Shown here: positions 1-8,435 of the stretch, in pieces
Layout of the letters: the number at the start of each line of letters is the position of its first letter
Numbering within the stretch: position 1 is the first letter of the stretch
DNA from: Salegentibacter lacus
GTDB lineage: Bacteria > Bacteroidota > Bacteroidia > Flavobacteriales > Flavobacteriaceae
Length of the DNA: 40,913 nt
Assembly (NCBI RefSeq): GCF_020164555.1
Contig: NZ_JAIQZB010000019.1
Span: 1-40,913 of the forward strand
Reading direction: 5' to 3'
Notes under the pieces: model-generated
The model's input: only the letters and a program-made list of their open reading frames with translations
What the model was told of the DNA's origin: nothing
Databases searched by the model: none
Program-made: the position numbers and the translations under genes

Positions 1-564
1 AGGTTATTTATGTTGAAAGTCAGAGAAGCTATGGCTTCGAGTGGAAACAATCCTATGGATGGCGATGTTCACGTGGATGAATTTGTTCTGGGTGGCAAGG
101 ACGAAGGAAAAATAGGAAGAAGTTATGATGGTAAGAAAAAGAAAGCGGTCACGGCAGTTCAATTGACCGAAGAAGGCAAGGTGAAGCGGATGTACACTAT
201 GAAAATTGATGATTTTTCAGCCCAGTCCCTTCAGTACATTTTTATCAACCATATAAGCCGTGAAGCCAAGGTAACGACTGATAAATGGCGAGGTTATAGA
301 CCAATAGGCAAAGCATACAACATTACACAAATAGAAAGCAATAAGGGATTGAACTTTAAGGCAATCCATACAATGATACATCAAGTAAAATCTTGGATAA
401 GAACCACCTATTCTTGGGTAAGTGATAAAAACCTGAACAGGTATTTCAACGAATTCTGTTTTAGGATCAACCGATCTCAGAGCAAGGCTACAATATTCAA
501 TAACCTGATCACAAAAATGGTTCAGGGCAATGTCACCTATCAATCGCAAATTATAAGTAACTAA
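1..564 (+). CDS. IS1595-family (ISXO2-like) transposase, 5' end outside the window
   Basis: The frame is already open at base 1, so this is the C-terminal part (about 187 residues) of a longer protein. The visible part looks like the DDE-type catalytic domain of ISXO2-like/IS1595 transposases. It has an early acidic motif VHVDEF followed by GGK, a second acidic site in the TTDKWRGY segment, and the late motif IHTMIHQVKSWIRTTY followed by RYFNEFCFRINR, which resembles the usual H..E/N..WS.LK..RYL.EF..R.N signature. The stop (TAA, 562-564) lies only 10 bases from the stop of the converging M16 peptidase, so the right end of the element must fall in roughly 565-590. The N-terminal zinc-ribbon and left inverted repeat are outside the window, so whether the copy is intact cannot be judged. 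Confidence 0.85.
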   Translation, partial: RLFMLKVREAMASSGNNPMDGDVHVDEFVLGGKDEGKIGRSYDGKKKKAVTAVQLTEEGKVKRMYTMKIDDFSAQSLQYIFINHISREAKVTTDKWRGYRPIGKAYNITQIESNKGLNFKAIHTMIHQVKSWIRTTYSWVSDKNLNRYFNEFCFRINRSQSKATIFNNLITKMVQGNVTYQSQIISN

Positions 565-574
565 CTACTGACCT

Positions 575-2443
575 CTATAATTTTATTCCTGATTCCAGGT
601 TGTGGAGATATAGATTGATATTATGCCAAAAGATATTTTTCCCTCTGAGGTATTGCTGTAAATCATACTTATCAAATTTGGAAACCCCGCTGTTCTTAAT
701 AAATCCCGGAGCGTTTACTGCGGAAAAATAATGTTCAGGATTGAAGTTTAACGCTCCATTAGGGGTATATCCATGAATGAAAATTTTGTCGTTATTAATA
801 CCATTGGGTTGGAAGTTTTTTAATATTATTTTTATCCCATTTTTTAATTTAACTTCTGTAACTCCCTTGACCGCTGATTTTGAGATTGTATAAGGGTGGT
901 TGTTAAAATTCTTCAATTCGGAAGGAGAAAAGAGAAATTCCGGACCTTCAGTTAATGTATACGGTTTAGTATGTTTACCATAGGTCGCTCTTATACCTTT
1001 ACGAATCTCCAGCTCATCCATTGGCTTTTCTAATTTTGGAGATATAATTCCAATATCCTGAGGGAGTTCCAATTTATTTTCTTTTACAAAAGAATTAAAA
1101 TCCTCTAGGGTATAGCTAGATAACAAATTATTTACGGACTCCTCGGTTGTAAGAGGCATCCCAAACAAATAATGTAGGTTCATCTGCTTGAACCAAAACT
1201 GTGAATTCTGTTTAAAGTCCTTATTATTGGTTTTTAAACGGTATTTAAAAATTTCTTCAAATTCTCTCTTACTCACACCGTGTTCTTGCAATTGTTTCAG
1301 ACTACTTATTGCCAATTCTAAGACGTCCCAGTATCTATCAAAACTGCTGTGGAATTCTAACTTTACGGACGGCGGCATAGTCATATCATCGAAAGTATGT
1401 GAAATCCTAATTTTATAGTTATTATTGTATCCCTTTTCCTTTTCGATGAACCTATTGTTTAAAATATCGAATAAAAACCCCCATTGCAGTAATCTCATTC
1501 GCCCGGCATTAGTTTTTAATTTCTTACTTGTAATGGAATCTCTGTAATAGAGCTGGAATTCTAATTTCTCTACAGGTTCATATATATTGGTTATTTTTTT
1601 CTCAACCACAGCAAATTGAGAAGGACGTTCATAGAAGTGGGAATTTATATTTGGTATTTTTTGCCGCTTAACACTTGAAGGAATGTCAGAAAATATCCTT
1701 TTAATTTTATTTTCCAGAGCAGCAGGATTTTTAATATTACCTACGACCATTAAAGCTATCCTATTAGGGAGATACCAATCCTGGTAAAAACGTCTTAAAA
1801 CTTCAGGTTTGAAATTATCAATATGACTAAAAAAGTCTTCCATATTCTCTGTTCGAGAGAATAATTTATGTCTTAATTGATTTTCTCTCTGGAATTTTTC
1901 AAAATTGTCACCACCCCGGATGATGTACTCCTGTTTATAAATACCACGTTCCTTATCGATATCATGTTCATTTAATTGCAATTTACCGTTGGCTATATCC
2001 TTAAACCACATGAAACCAGCATCAATTGCTTCTTGACGGGCTCTTGGAGCTTTAAAGGTATACTCCGTAGCACGGGTGCCTGAGTGCCCTTTAAGATCGA
2101 ACTTTGATATATTAAGCTTATTAAGCTTTTGGACATCATTTTGAAGACCAGCCGGGAAGTTTTCACTCGCTTTAAATGCCAAATGTTCTAGAAAATGAGC
2201 CATACCAACCTGATCTTTTGCTTGCAAATAACTTCCGGCGTTCACTAATAATTGAAGTTCAATGTCAGGCATATGTTGTCTTACTGGCCTAATATAATAA
2301 GTAAATCCATTTTTTAAACGACCGGATATAACTGAACTGTCTTCCGTCAGTTTCTCTTCATTTAATTTGTTTTGGCCTTGTGTTGGCGAATTCTGAAACA
2401 TCAATAAAACGCATATAAAACTGCTTAGATAAATATTCTTCAT
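575..2443 (-). CDS. M16 (insulinase/pitrilysin-like) zinc metallopeptidase, C-terminally truncated
   Basis: A 622-residue secreted or periplasmic protease with an N-terminal hydrophobic signal (about residues 1-23). The inverted zinc motif HFLEH is at residues 83-87 and the downstream acidic segment ERGIYKQE is near 165-172, as in M16 peptidases. The family in Bacteroidota is usually about 900 residues or more. Here the second M16 repeat begins near residue 530 (NGIKIILKNF) but stops about 90 residues later, just after a GK..LES.GI segment that normally continues. The reading frame ends beside an IS1595 transposase, so an insertion or rearrangement probably removed the last third. It is the third gene of a susC-susD operon (16 bases after susD). 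The catalytic half remains, but M16 enzymes need both halves to enclose substrate, so activity is doubtful. Confidence 0.85.
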   Translation of the reverse strand: MKNIYLSSFICVLLMFQNSPTQGQNKLNEEKLTEDSSVISGRLKNGFTYYIRPVRQHMPDIELQLLVNAGSYLQAKDQVGMAHFLEHLAFKASENFPAGLQNDVQKLNKLNISKFDLKGHSGTRATEYTFKAPRARQEAIDAGFMWFKDIANGKLQLNEHDIDKERGIYKQEYIIRGGDNFEKFQRENQLRHKLFSRTENMEDFFSHIDNFKPEVLRRFYQDWYLPNRIALMVVGNIKNPAALENKIKRIFSDIPSSVKRQKIPNINSHFYERPSQFAVVEKKITNIYEPVEKLEFQLYYRDSITSKKLKTNAGRMRLLQWGFLFDILNNRFIEKEKGYNNNYKIRISHTFDDMTMPPSVKLEFHSSFDRYWDVLELAISSLKQLQEHGVSKREFEEIFKYRLKTNNKDFKQNSQFWFKQMNLHYLFGMPLTTEESVNNLLSSYTLEDFNSFVKENKLELPQDIGIISPKLEKPMDELEIRKGIRATYGKHTKPYTLTEGPEFLFSPSELKNFNNHPYTISKSAVKGVTEVKLKNGIKIILKNFQPNGINNDKIFIHGYTPNGALNFNPEHYFSAVNAPGFIKNSGVSKFDKYDLQQYLRGKNIFWHNINLYLHNLESGIKL

Positions 2444-2459
2444 TGTGAATTCCTCTAAG

Positions 2460-3863
2460 TTAATATCCCGGGTTTTGCCTTAGATTTGGATTTTTCATCC
2501 TCTCTTGAGCTGGAATAGGAAATAGCCTATCGGTATCCGACCATTCAGAGGGTTTACTATCTAAAACATTCTGGCTCCTACCTGTTCGCTTCAGGTCCAT
2601 CCAACGATGCCCCCATTCCGTAAAAAGTTCCTTTTGCCTTTCTTCTAAAATGAGTGTTATTAAATCCTCCTCGTTAATCGAAGGTTCCAAAATAGCGATA
2701 GGATTTAAACCTGCTCTCTCCCGGATAACATCTAGATCTTCCTTTGCAGCAGATAAGTTCCCTTGCTGCAGTCTGGCCTCTGCTCTAATTAAAAATTGCT
2801 CAGACAAACGTAAGACCATGGAGTATTCGCTAATATTGTTTATACTACTTCTATCTTTATATTTGTAAGCATAATAATTTCCTGTTTCTTCATGTAATGC
2901 AATCCAATTTTCCAGACGTTTGTCATGGTCATCAAAAGAATTAACCAAAGAATCCTTTAAAGCTACTTTGGTAAGGGCAGGATAGGAGGGATGAAAAATC
3001 AAGGTGGAACCCTCGTTTGTATAGGAAAGAATCCCACTACCACCTATAGGAGAAATCTGCCATAAAGCTTCCTGGCTATTGGCTAAAAAAACCTTATTTA
3101 AATCCTGAGAAATACTATAAGTTGAATTGTTCTGAATGACTTGACTACTCATTCTTTCAGCTTCTTCCCAATTTTCCAGGTATAAGTGCACCCTGGCAGA
3201 CAGTGCCATTGCAGCAAAGCGATTTACTCTTGTTCGATCATTATCTCTATATTCTGCACTCAGAGAACTAATTGAAACATTTAAATCTGCTAGAATTTGA
3301 TCATATATATCAGCTTGTGTAGCTTGAGTTGAAAGCGCATTTTTTCTGTAATCAGTAGAAAGGATTAATGGAACTTCACCATAAAGATTAAACAGGGTAA
3401 AATAAGTAAAAGCTCTAATAAAACTGGCTTCCCCCTGTAGCATAATTCTAACATCTTCACTGATCATAGAAGACATACTTACGCCTTCCAGAAGGGAATT
3501 GGTCATATAAATAATGTTGTAAGCACTGGTCCATATGGAAAGATTCCTGCTATTATTAGCCTGTATTTCGTTTTCTTCGAATTCAGTTAGATTTAAATCG
3601 TTAGCTCTTAGTGTTTTCAGTTCATCTGCCGAAAGTCCGGTAAGTATGCTTACACTCGTTTCTCTTCCCCCGCCTGTAAAAGTGGCTATAAATAATTCAT
3701 TGTAGATACCTGTCATAGCACTAAGTGCCGTCTGATCATTATTAAAAACAGATTCACTAACAATTTTGTGATTTGGTGTTTCCACCTCTAAAAAGTCCTC
3801 ACAGCTCGTTAAAGCAATAATCGCTGTTATCAAGATTATTTTTATATAGCTATTTAATTTCAT
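2460..3863 (-). CDS. SusD/RagB-family nutrient-binding outer-membrane lipoprotein
   Basis: A 467-residue lipoprotein. The start MKLNSYIKIILITAIIALTSC shows a charged start, a hydrophobic stretch and a lipobox Cys at residue 21. This is followed by the typical SusD opening (C-DFLE, then a region asking for S.VF.......A..GIY). The C-terminal part has the family hallmark LILEERQKELFTEWGHRW followed by DLKR, and ends in LFPIP..E...NP.L.QNPGY, the standard SusD ending. It should sit on the outer leaflet and form the lid over the SusC barrel encoded 9 bases upstream. The substrate cannot be read from the sequence. The downstream M16 protease suggests peptides rather than glycans (inference), because no glycoside hydrolase is nearby. 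Confidence 0.95.
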   Translation of the reverse strand: MKLNSYIKIILITAIIALTSCEDFLEVETPNHKIVSESVFNNDQTALSAMTGIYNELFIATFTGGGRETSVSILTGLSADELKTLRANDLNLTEFEENEIQANNSRNLSIWTSAYNIIYMTNSLLEGVSMSSMISEDVRIMLQGEASFIRAFTYFTLFNLYGEVPLILSTDYRKNALSTQATQADIYDQILADLNVSISSLSAEYRDNDRTRVNRFAAMALSARVHLYLENWEEAERMSSQVIQNNSTYSISQDLNKVFLANSQEALWQISPIGGSGILSYTNEGSTLIFHPSYPALTKVALKDSLVNSFDDHDKRLENWIALHEETGNYYAYKYKDRSSINNISEYSMVLRLSEQFLIRAEARLQQGNLSAAKEDLDVIRERAGLNPIAILEPSINEEDLITLILEERQKELFTEWGHRWMDLKRTGRSQNVLDSKPSEWSDTDRLFPIPAQERMKNPNLRQNPGY

Positions 3864-3872
3864 AATACATTT

Positions 3873-6866
3873 TTAAAAATTAATTTGTAATCCTCCAGTA
3901 ATGGTTCTTAGAGCAGAAAATGCTGTACCTCTTCCGGGTTGTTCGGGATCAATCCCTTGATATGGGCTTATGGTTAAAATATTTTGAGCATTCAGGAAAA
4001 TTTTTCCAGAACTTAAACCAAGTTTTATAATCAGTTCATTAGGGATACTGTAACTCATATTGATGGTTTTTAGCTTCAAAAATGAAGCATCAACGATAGG
4101 AAAATTAGAATTTAAAACATCTGAATATGCGCGTGATGCTTGAGTGGATCTTGAAATTCGTTGGTACTTACTGCCTTGGTTTAAAGCGTTTACAACCTCT
4201 GAGCGCTGATTATCCAAGGTTCCAGCTTGAAAAAGTGCGAGTATTCCTTCTTGTTTTACAAACTGCCATAAAAATTGAAGTGAAAAATTGCTATAACTAA
4301 GATTATTACTAATCCCTCCGTAAAAACCTCTTCCCCGATCCCAGGCAATGGTTCTATCCTGGTAATCCAAGCTCTCATCACCATTAACATCTACAACATT
4401 ATAAAAACCTGTTTCCGGATCAATTCCAGAGTATTCATAGAGTAAGGCAATATTTAAAGGCTGGCCTACCCTATATGTATTTGCATAAGAAGATTCCTCG
4501 ATATCAGGATAACTCACAAGCCTGTTTTTGGGAAAAGTAAAATTCAATGATGTTTGCCAACGGAACTCCCCAGATTGAATGTTAAAGCTCGACAATTCCA
4601 CTTCAAGTCCTGTATTTTCAACTGTTGCTGGTAAATTGGCCTGGACAGAATTAAAGCCAGTTAATGAGGGGAGTGAGTACCCTACCAACTGGTTTGAGGA
4701 ACGATTTAGGTACCAGCTTAGACCAAAATTTATCTTATCCTCAAAAAATCCCAGTTCTATTGCTGCCTCCAATTTCTTATTAACCTCCCAGGAATAATCA
4801 GGATTGGAAAGTTGGTTAGGATATAATCCTCCCGGTCCAATAGTTGTTTCATATGCATCGAAATAACCATAATCGCCAATCTGGTCATTACCGGTTGTAC
4901 CGTAACTTCCACGTAATTTTCCAAAACTTAAAACCGGGAAGGAATTCGTTATAAAACTTTCTTCTGTAAAAATCCAGGCTACACCAATAGCACCGAAGTT
5001 GGCTATTCTTTTTCCCGGGCCAAAACGTGAAGAACCATCTCTTCTCCCTGTAAAATTGAGATAATATTTTTGATCCAAGTCCAGGCCAAGCCTGCCAAAA
5101 ACAGCATTGTATCTGTAATCAGTTGTTTGATTAGATGATGAGATGATTTCTTCTGCAGCACTCAAATTACCGATTAACGATTCAGATACGTAGCCCTCAC
5201 CCTGTAGACTAAAATTAGTGTTTTTGCTATTTTGGAATGTTGTTCCGACTATAGCAGTCAGATTTAATTTGCCAAACTCTGCATTGTAGTGTATTTGAGG
5301 TTCAATGATCCAAGAACTTCGATTGTTATATAGGTGGTTGGATCGATCAATTATATTTTGCCAACTAGCGGGATCGTAAGAACGTTTTGGTCGTTTTACT
5401 ATTTCCTCACCATTAAATATGGTATACCCAAAACTAGATTTAATCTTAAAATCCTTAAATAATTCGTAGGAAAGCATCAAGTTAGCGTTTAAATTATTCC
5501 CATTAATTAAGCTGTTATTATAAATTCCATTTAAAGGGTTTACCAGTCCTGCCTGATTCCAATCTTCCCAATTTAAACTACCATCGGCATTAAATACATC
5601 AGGTGCATTTGGTTGAAGCCTAAAAGCTGATTCTGATAAGTTCATATAGCCTACCGAATTATTTTTATCAACTCCGTAATTGGCAGAAAGATCCAGTTTA
5701 AATTTTCGACTTTCCGAACTATGGCTCAGCTGTATTCCAGCAGTTACTTTAGTATAATCGAAATCTCCAAGGTATACGGTACCTTGCTTATAGTAAGAAC
5801 CACTTAATCTGTAACTAGTATGTTCATTACCGGCACTAGCATTTAAGTTCATATCGGTTACTTCGGCCGTCCCACCAAAAAAGACCTCCTGCCAATCGGT
5901 ATATTTATCCTGATCCCAAACTAATAGATCGTAAGCAATATCTTCAGTAGGTTCTATACCATCATTTTCAAAAGCCCTTCTTCTAATTTGAAGGTATTCT
6001 CCGGTATTTAATAAATCAACGCGATTTGGAACTGTTGAAGCTCCTCTGTAAACCCGTGCCTGCAGTTCTGTTTTTCCTTCTCGCCCTTTTTTTGTGGTAA
6101 TTAAAATTACCCCATTGGCCCCGCGAGAACCGTAAATGGCCGTGGCATCCGCATCCTTTAGCACCTCAATACTCTCAATATTAGCTAGGTTTAAAGTGTT
6201 TAGAGGGTCTATTCCTACATTTCCAAGATTACTATTACTTTCAATGGGCGTAGAGTTTATGGGGACTCCATCAATTATATAAAGTGGAAAATTTCCTTCT
6301 TCCCTTAAACTGTTTGTGCCTCGAATGCGAATAGTAGAAGCCTGACCAGGTAAATTGCCGCCGGGAATAATTTCGACACCCGCCATCCTTCCCTGGAGTG
6401 CCTGAATAGGACTCACCACCGGCTGCAATTCTATTTCTTCTGCAGTGACTCTTGAAATATTCCCAGTGCTTTCCCTCCTGGTGGTATTGTAATAACCTGC
6501 GTTGATTTGAACTTCTCCCAAAGCGGAAATGTCTTCTTCCAGTTGGATGTCTATATCATCCCGGCCATCTATTTCTGTTTCGACGGTTGTATAGCCTATA
6601 TAAGAGAATACCAAAATACCAATTGAAGGAGCTGTAATACTATATTCCCCATCTAGATTAGTGACGGTACCACGATTGGTATTTTTTATGGTAATTGTAA
6701 CTCCTGGAATAGGAAGACCATTTTGATCTGTAACCATACCCGATACCTCTTGCTGTTGCAATGGTAGAGGAGTAGTTGCTGCAGTGGCAGCCATTGACAG
6801 GAACATTAGTATCCCGCCAAGAATAATTAGTGCCACCCATTTTAGGCGCGAGTAACTATTTTTCAT
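3873..6866 (-). CDS. SusC/RagA-family TonB-linked outer-membrane transporter
   Basis: A 997-residue TonB-dependent receptor of normal length for the family. In order: signal sequence (about 1-30), carboxypeptidase-regulatory-like beta-sandwich (about 39-115; VSGMVTDQNGLPIPGVTI, TNLDGEYSI), plug domain (about 125-260, with PIQALQGRMAGVEII, IRIRGTNSL, PLYIIDGVP and the SusC hallmark DADATAIYGSRGANGVILI), then the beta-barrel ending in the aromatic C-terminus GGLQINF. It is the first gene of a three-gene operon with susD and the M16 peptidase. No ECF sigma/anti-sigma pair or two-component regulator lies next to it. No TAnnTTTG element was seen directly upstream, but a large inverted repeat at 6903-6960 would fold in the leader. 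Confidence 0.96.
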   Translation of the reverse strand: MKNSYSRLKWVALIILGGILMFLSMAATAATTPLPLQQQEVSGMVTDQNGLPIPGVTITIKNTNRGTVTNLDGEYSITAPSIGILVFSYIGYTTVETEIDGRDDIDIQLEEDISALGEVQINAGYYNTTRRESTGNISRVTAEEIELQPVVSPIQALQGRMAGVEIIPGGNLPGQASTIRIRGTNSLREEGNFPLYIIDGVPINSTPIESNSNLGNVGIDPLNTLNLANIESIEVLKDADATAIYGSRGANGVILITTKKGREGKTELQARVYRGASTVPNRVDLLNTGEYLQIRRRAFENDGIEPTEDIAYDLLVWDQDKYTDWQEVFFGGTAEVTDMNLNASAGNEHTSYRLSGSYYKQGTVYLGDFDYTKVTAGIQLSHSSESRKFKLDLSANYGVDKNNSVGYMNLSESAFRLQPNAPDVFNADGSLNWEDWNQAGLVNPLNGIYNNSLINGNNLNANLMLSYELFKDFKIKSSFGYTIFNGEEIVKRPKRSYDPASWQNIIDRSNHLYNNRSSWIIEPQIHYNAEFGKLNLTAIVGTTFQNSKNTNFSLQGEGYVSESLIGNLSAAEEIISSSNQTTDYRYNAVFGRLGLDLDQKYYLNFTGRRDGSSRFGPGKRIANFGAIGVAWIFTEESFITNSFPVLSFGKLRGSYGTTGNDQIGDYGYFDAYETTIGPGGLYPNQLSNPDYSWEVNKKLEAAIELGFFEDKINFGLSWYLNRSSNQLVGYSLPSLTGFNSVQANLPATVENTGLEVELSSFNIQSGEFRWQTSLNFTFPKNRLVSYPDIEESSYANTYRVGQPLNIALLYEYSGIDPETGFYNVVDVNGDESLDYQDRTIAWDRGRGFYGGISNNLSYSNFSLQFLWQFVKQEGILALFQAGTLDNQRSEVVNALNQGSKYQRISRSTQASRAYSDVLNSNFPIVDASFLKLKTINMSYSIPNELIIKLGLSSGKIFLNAQNILTISPYQGIDPEQPGRGTAFSALRTITGGLQINF

Positions 6867-6902
6867 AATTTTACGTGTGTTTTGAATGAAACATTGTTTT
6901 AT

Positions 6903-6960
6903 TTAAGCCTAAACCTTCCCCACCAGACGCCAATCTTCAGGGAAGGTTTTTTGGGCTTAA
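6903..6960 (-). promoter_or_regulatory. Large hairpin in the leader of susC
   Basis: AACCTTCCC (6912-6920) pairs with GGGAAGGTT (6940-6948). Outside it, TTAAGCC (6903-6909) pairs with GGCTTAA (6954-6960). The structure lies 36 bases before the susC start and would be in its 5' leader. On the plus strand the inner stem runs straight into TTTTTT, but no plus-strand gene precedes it. It could be an attenuator, an sRNA target or a mRNA-stability element; none of these is shown. Confidence 0.55.
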
Positions 6961-7254
6961 AGGCTAACTCATTTTTCTTTTCATTTTGCATTTTTTTCAC
7001 TCTTTTACCGAAACCTTAGCCTTGACCGGAAGGGCAAGAGCATCCAGTTTTTTCAAGCATCGGTAAGGGCTTTATGAATTTGGTAAGTTCTTTAGAGGGT
7101 ATCATTTAGGTGTTCCAGATTTGTTGGAGACTATGAAGAAAATAACTTAAATAGGATTTCTGGGTTTAACTGAAAATAGCCGTTCTGCGGCCGATGGGCC
7201 GTTGAAGAGGGAGTCGCCGCCATGGATGACGGAACTGAGTACTGTGTAAAATAA

Positions 7255-7289
7255 AAAACCCGTTTTCATATTGATTAGTTGAAAACGAG
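7255..7289 (-). terminator. Intrinsic terminator on the minus strand in intergenic DNA
   Basis: CGTTTTCA (7261-7268) and TGAAAACG (7280-7287) form an 8-bp perfect stem with an 11-base loop. Read on the minus strand the stem ends in GG followed by six T residues (7253-7258 as A on the plus strand). It would stop a transcript arriving from about 7290-7500, where there is no protein gene, which makes a small RNA possible. Confidence 0.5.
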
Positions 7290-7500
7290 TCTCGCCAGTA
7301 TAGATAGAACCAAAAACTATAGCGGACCCTATCAACCGTACCGCGAGGTTCCGACGCCTATCAGAAACGGAATTACGATAGAGCCCTTGGTGCTATAGCG
7401 GTACGAATGTACACAAAATATCACCTCGGGCATTAACCTACCGTCTCGTTCTGATTACAAATTGTCGGAATTTGCGGTCGAGACTCTTTGTTAACACCTT
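7290..7500 (-). other. Structured GC-richer block, candidate ncRNA or mobile-element relic
   Basis: Base composition is clearly richer in G+C than the flanks. CGTACCGC (7337-7344) is a perfect inverted repeat of GCGGTACG (7398-7405). CTATAGCGG occurs twice as a direct repeat (7317-7325 and 7393-7401). The block is followed on the minus strand by an intrinsic terminator (7255-7289). No Bacteroidota -7 element was found at a good distance upstream, so transcription is not supported by a promoter. A decayed insertion element is the main alternative. Confidence 0.3.
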
Positions 7501-7699
7501 TTTTATCGAATTTATTTAGGATAAAATCTGTTATATATCATAAATAAACTTGATGTTATTACACAATATTAGTTATAATATACTAATAAACCAAATAAAA
7601 ATCATATAAATTCTGATATTTATCATAACTTATGTGATATTTCATTGAGTATCAATATCATGGTGCCATCTTAGATTGAATTTTAAGAAATCCTACTAC

Positions 7700-8074
7700 A
7701 TGGCCAAAAAAACAGATAAATCAGACAAAAAAAACTCAGCGAAGTCTGAAAAAAGAGTAAACCCGCATACTATGCGCGAAGCTTTAAGAAACCTTAAGTC
7801 TCGTTTTGCTACGGGAGATGTACGTTCAATGAAAGAAATTTCAAGTGCATACTCTACTGGAATGCCATTTGCATTAGGAATGAGTTACGAAACAATGGTG
7901 GATCGATATAGTGATCCAAGGAAGTTAACTCTGGAAAATATCCTGAATACTGCTGACATCACCAGTACCGATTATGAGATAGTACTAAAAGTTGCCATAC
8001 GTGAAGCTATAAATAAACATGCCAAAAGAGATATTTCCAAACTTCTGCCCAAGGAAGGGGAAGCTGCGGAATAG
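7700..8074 (+). CDS. Small basic protein of unknown function, possible helix-turn-helix
   Basis: A 124-residue protein. I chose the ATG at 7700 (MAKKTDKSD) over an in-frame TTG at 7676 because it is an ATG and is preceded by AAGAAA. The first 22 residues are very Lys/Ser-rich and probably disordered. Residues about 23-110 are likely helical: a REALRNLKSRFATGD segment, then MKEI, GMPFALGMSYETM, a Y.DP..LT.ENI turn, and a final helix. The order of MKEI, ALGMSY and LTLENIL is reminiscent of XRE/Cro-like folds in small Bacteroidota proteins, but this is a weak pattern and no family is claimed. It stands alone; REP-like hairpins follow directly. Confidence 0.65.
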   Translation: MAKKTDKSDKKNSAKSEKRVNPHTMREALRNLKSRFATGDVRSMKEISSAYSTGMPFALGMSYETMVDRYSDPRKLTLENILNTADITSTDYEIVLKVAIREAINKHAKRDISKLLPKEGEAAE

Positions 8075-8078
8075 CAGA

Positions 8079-8112
8079 CGGAGCTCCGCAGGAGCGCGGG
8101 CGTATCGCGCTC
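8079..8112. repeat. REP-like palindromes after the small basic gene
   Basis: The 10-bp palindrome CGGAGCTCCG (8079-8088) is followed at once by a perfect 7-bp stem GAGCGCG/CGCGCTC (8092-8098 and 8106-8112) with a GGCGTAT loop. The local GC content is far above the surroundings. The hairpins could act as terminator or mRNA end for the gene at 7700, but there is no T-run. Their position just before a possible REP-transposase start (8156) fits a REP-type mobile element. Confidence 0.45.
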
Positions 8113-8155
8113 TCTCGCCTTTCGCTAGTTCAGCAATCGTTCAACAATTTAATCT

Positions 8156-8233
8156 ATGAGTAGAAACTATAAATTCATCAATCCGTTTTTTCGGAAGCCT
8201 AATATGAACGTCCAGCATTACGAGATTGATTAG
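8156..8233 (+). pseudogene. Possible relic of a REP-associated tyrosine transposase (N-terminus only)
   Basis: A 25-codon frame starts MSRNYKFINP, which is the typical opening of IS200-like REP-associated transposases (TnpA-REP) in Bacteroidota. The similarity ends after about ten residues and the frame stops at 8231-8233. The catalytic HUH and Tyr motifs are absent. GC-rich palindromes lie just upstream. This rests on a very short match. Confidence 0.3.
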
Positions 8234-8435
8234 ACCGGTTTTTTTGCGGATTCTTTTTGGAATTGTAAAATTAATGAGAAGAATTTTGAAGGGGCATTAG
8301 CTGCCTTTTATCATTATTTATTTAAGGGAATGTTTTATTTTGACATTTTTGTGCAATGTTTTTTCCGGGAGATCTACAGCTCAACCGACTTTCCGCGTGA
8401 AGGGAATTATTTGCAATGGATTAAACTTAATTATC

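Larger units (their letters stand above)
6867..7699. other. 833-base intergenic region between susC and the small basic protein
   Basis: No convincing gene. From susC outward it holds the leader hairpin (6903-6960), a short GC-containing stretch with a CTTG..CAAG mini-hairpin (about 7021-7038), a GC-richer structured block at about 7145-7500 (separate entries), and a very AT-rich tail (7501-7670) leading to the gene at 7700. A 62-codon minus-strand frame at 7147-7335 overlaps the terminator hairpin at 7259-7289 and matches no family I recognise, so it is not called as a gene. Confidence 0.6.
8075..8435. other. 361-base gap between two orphan genes
   Basis: It contains the REP-like palindromes (8079-8112) and the possible transposase relic (8156-8233). 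From 8237 to 8435 nothing was recognised: no -7 element with a full match (the nearest is CATTTTTG around 8343-8350) and no RNA gene. Confidence 0.5.

Noticed and set aside
217-549. 110-codon frame antisense to the transposase
   Set aside because: It is a shadow of the IS1595 transposase, which has clear catalytic motifs on the plus strand.
7147-7335. 62-codon minus-strand frame in the susC upstream region
   Set aside because: It overlaps an intrinsic terminator hairpin, has no recognisable domain and lies in a structured non-coding block.
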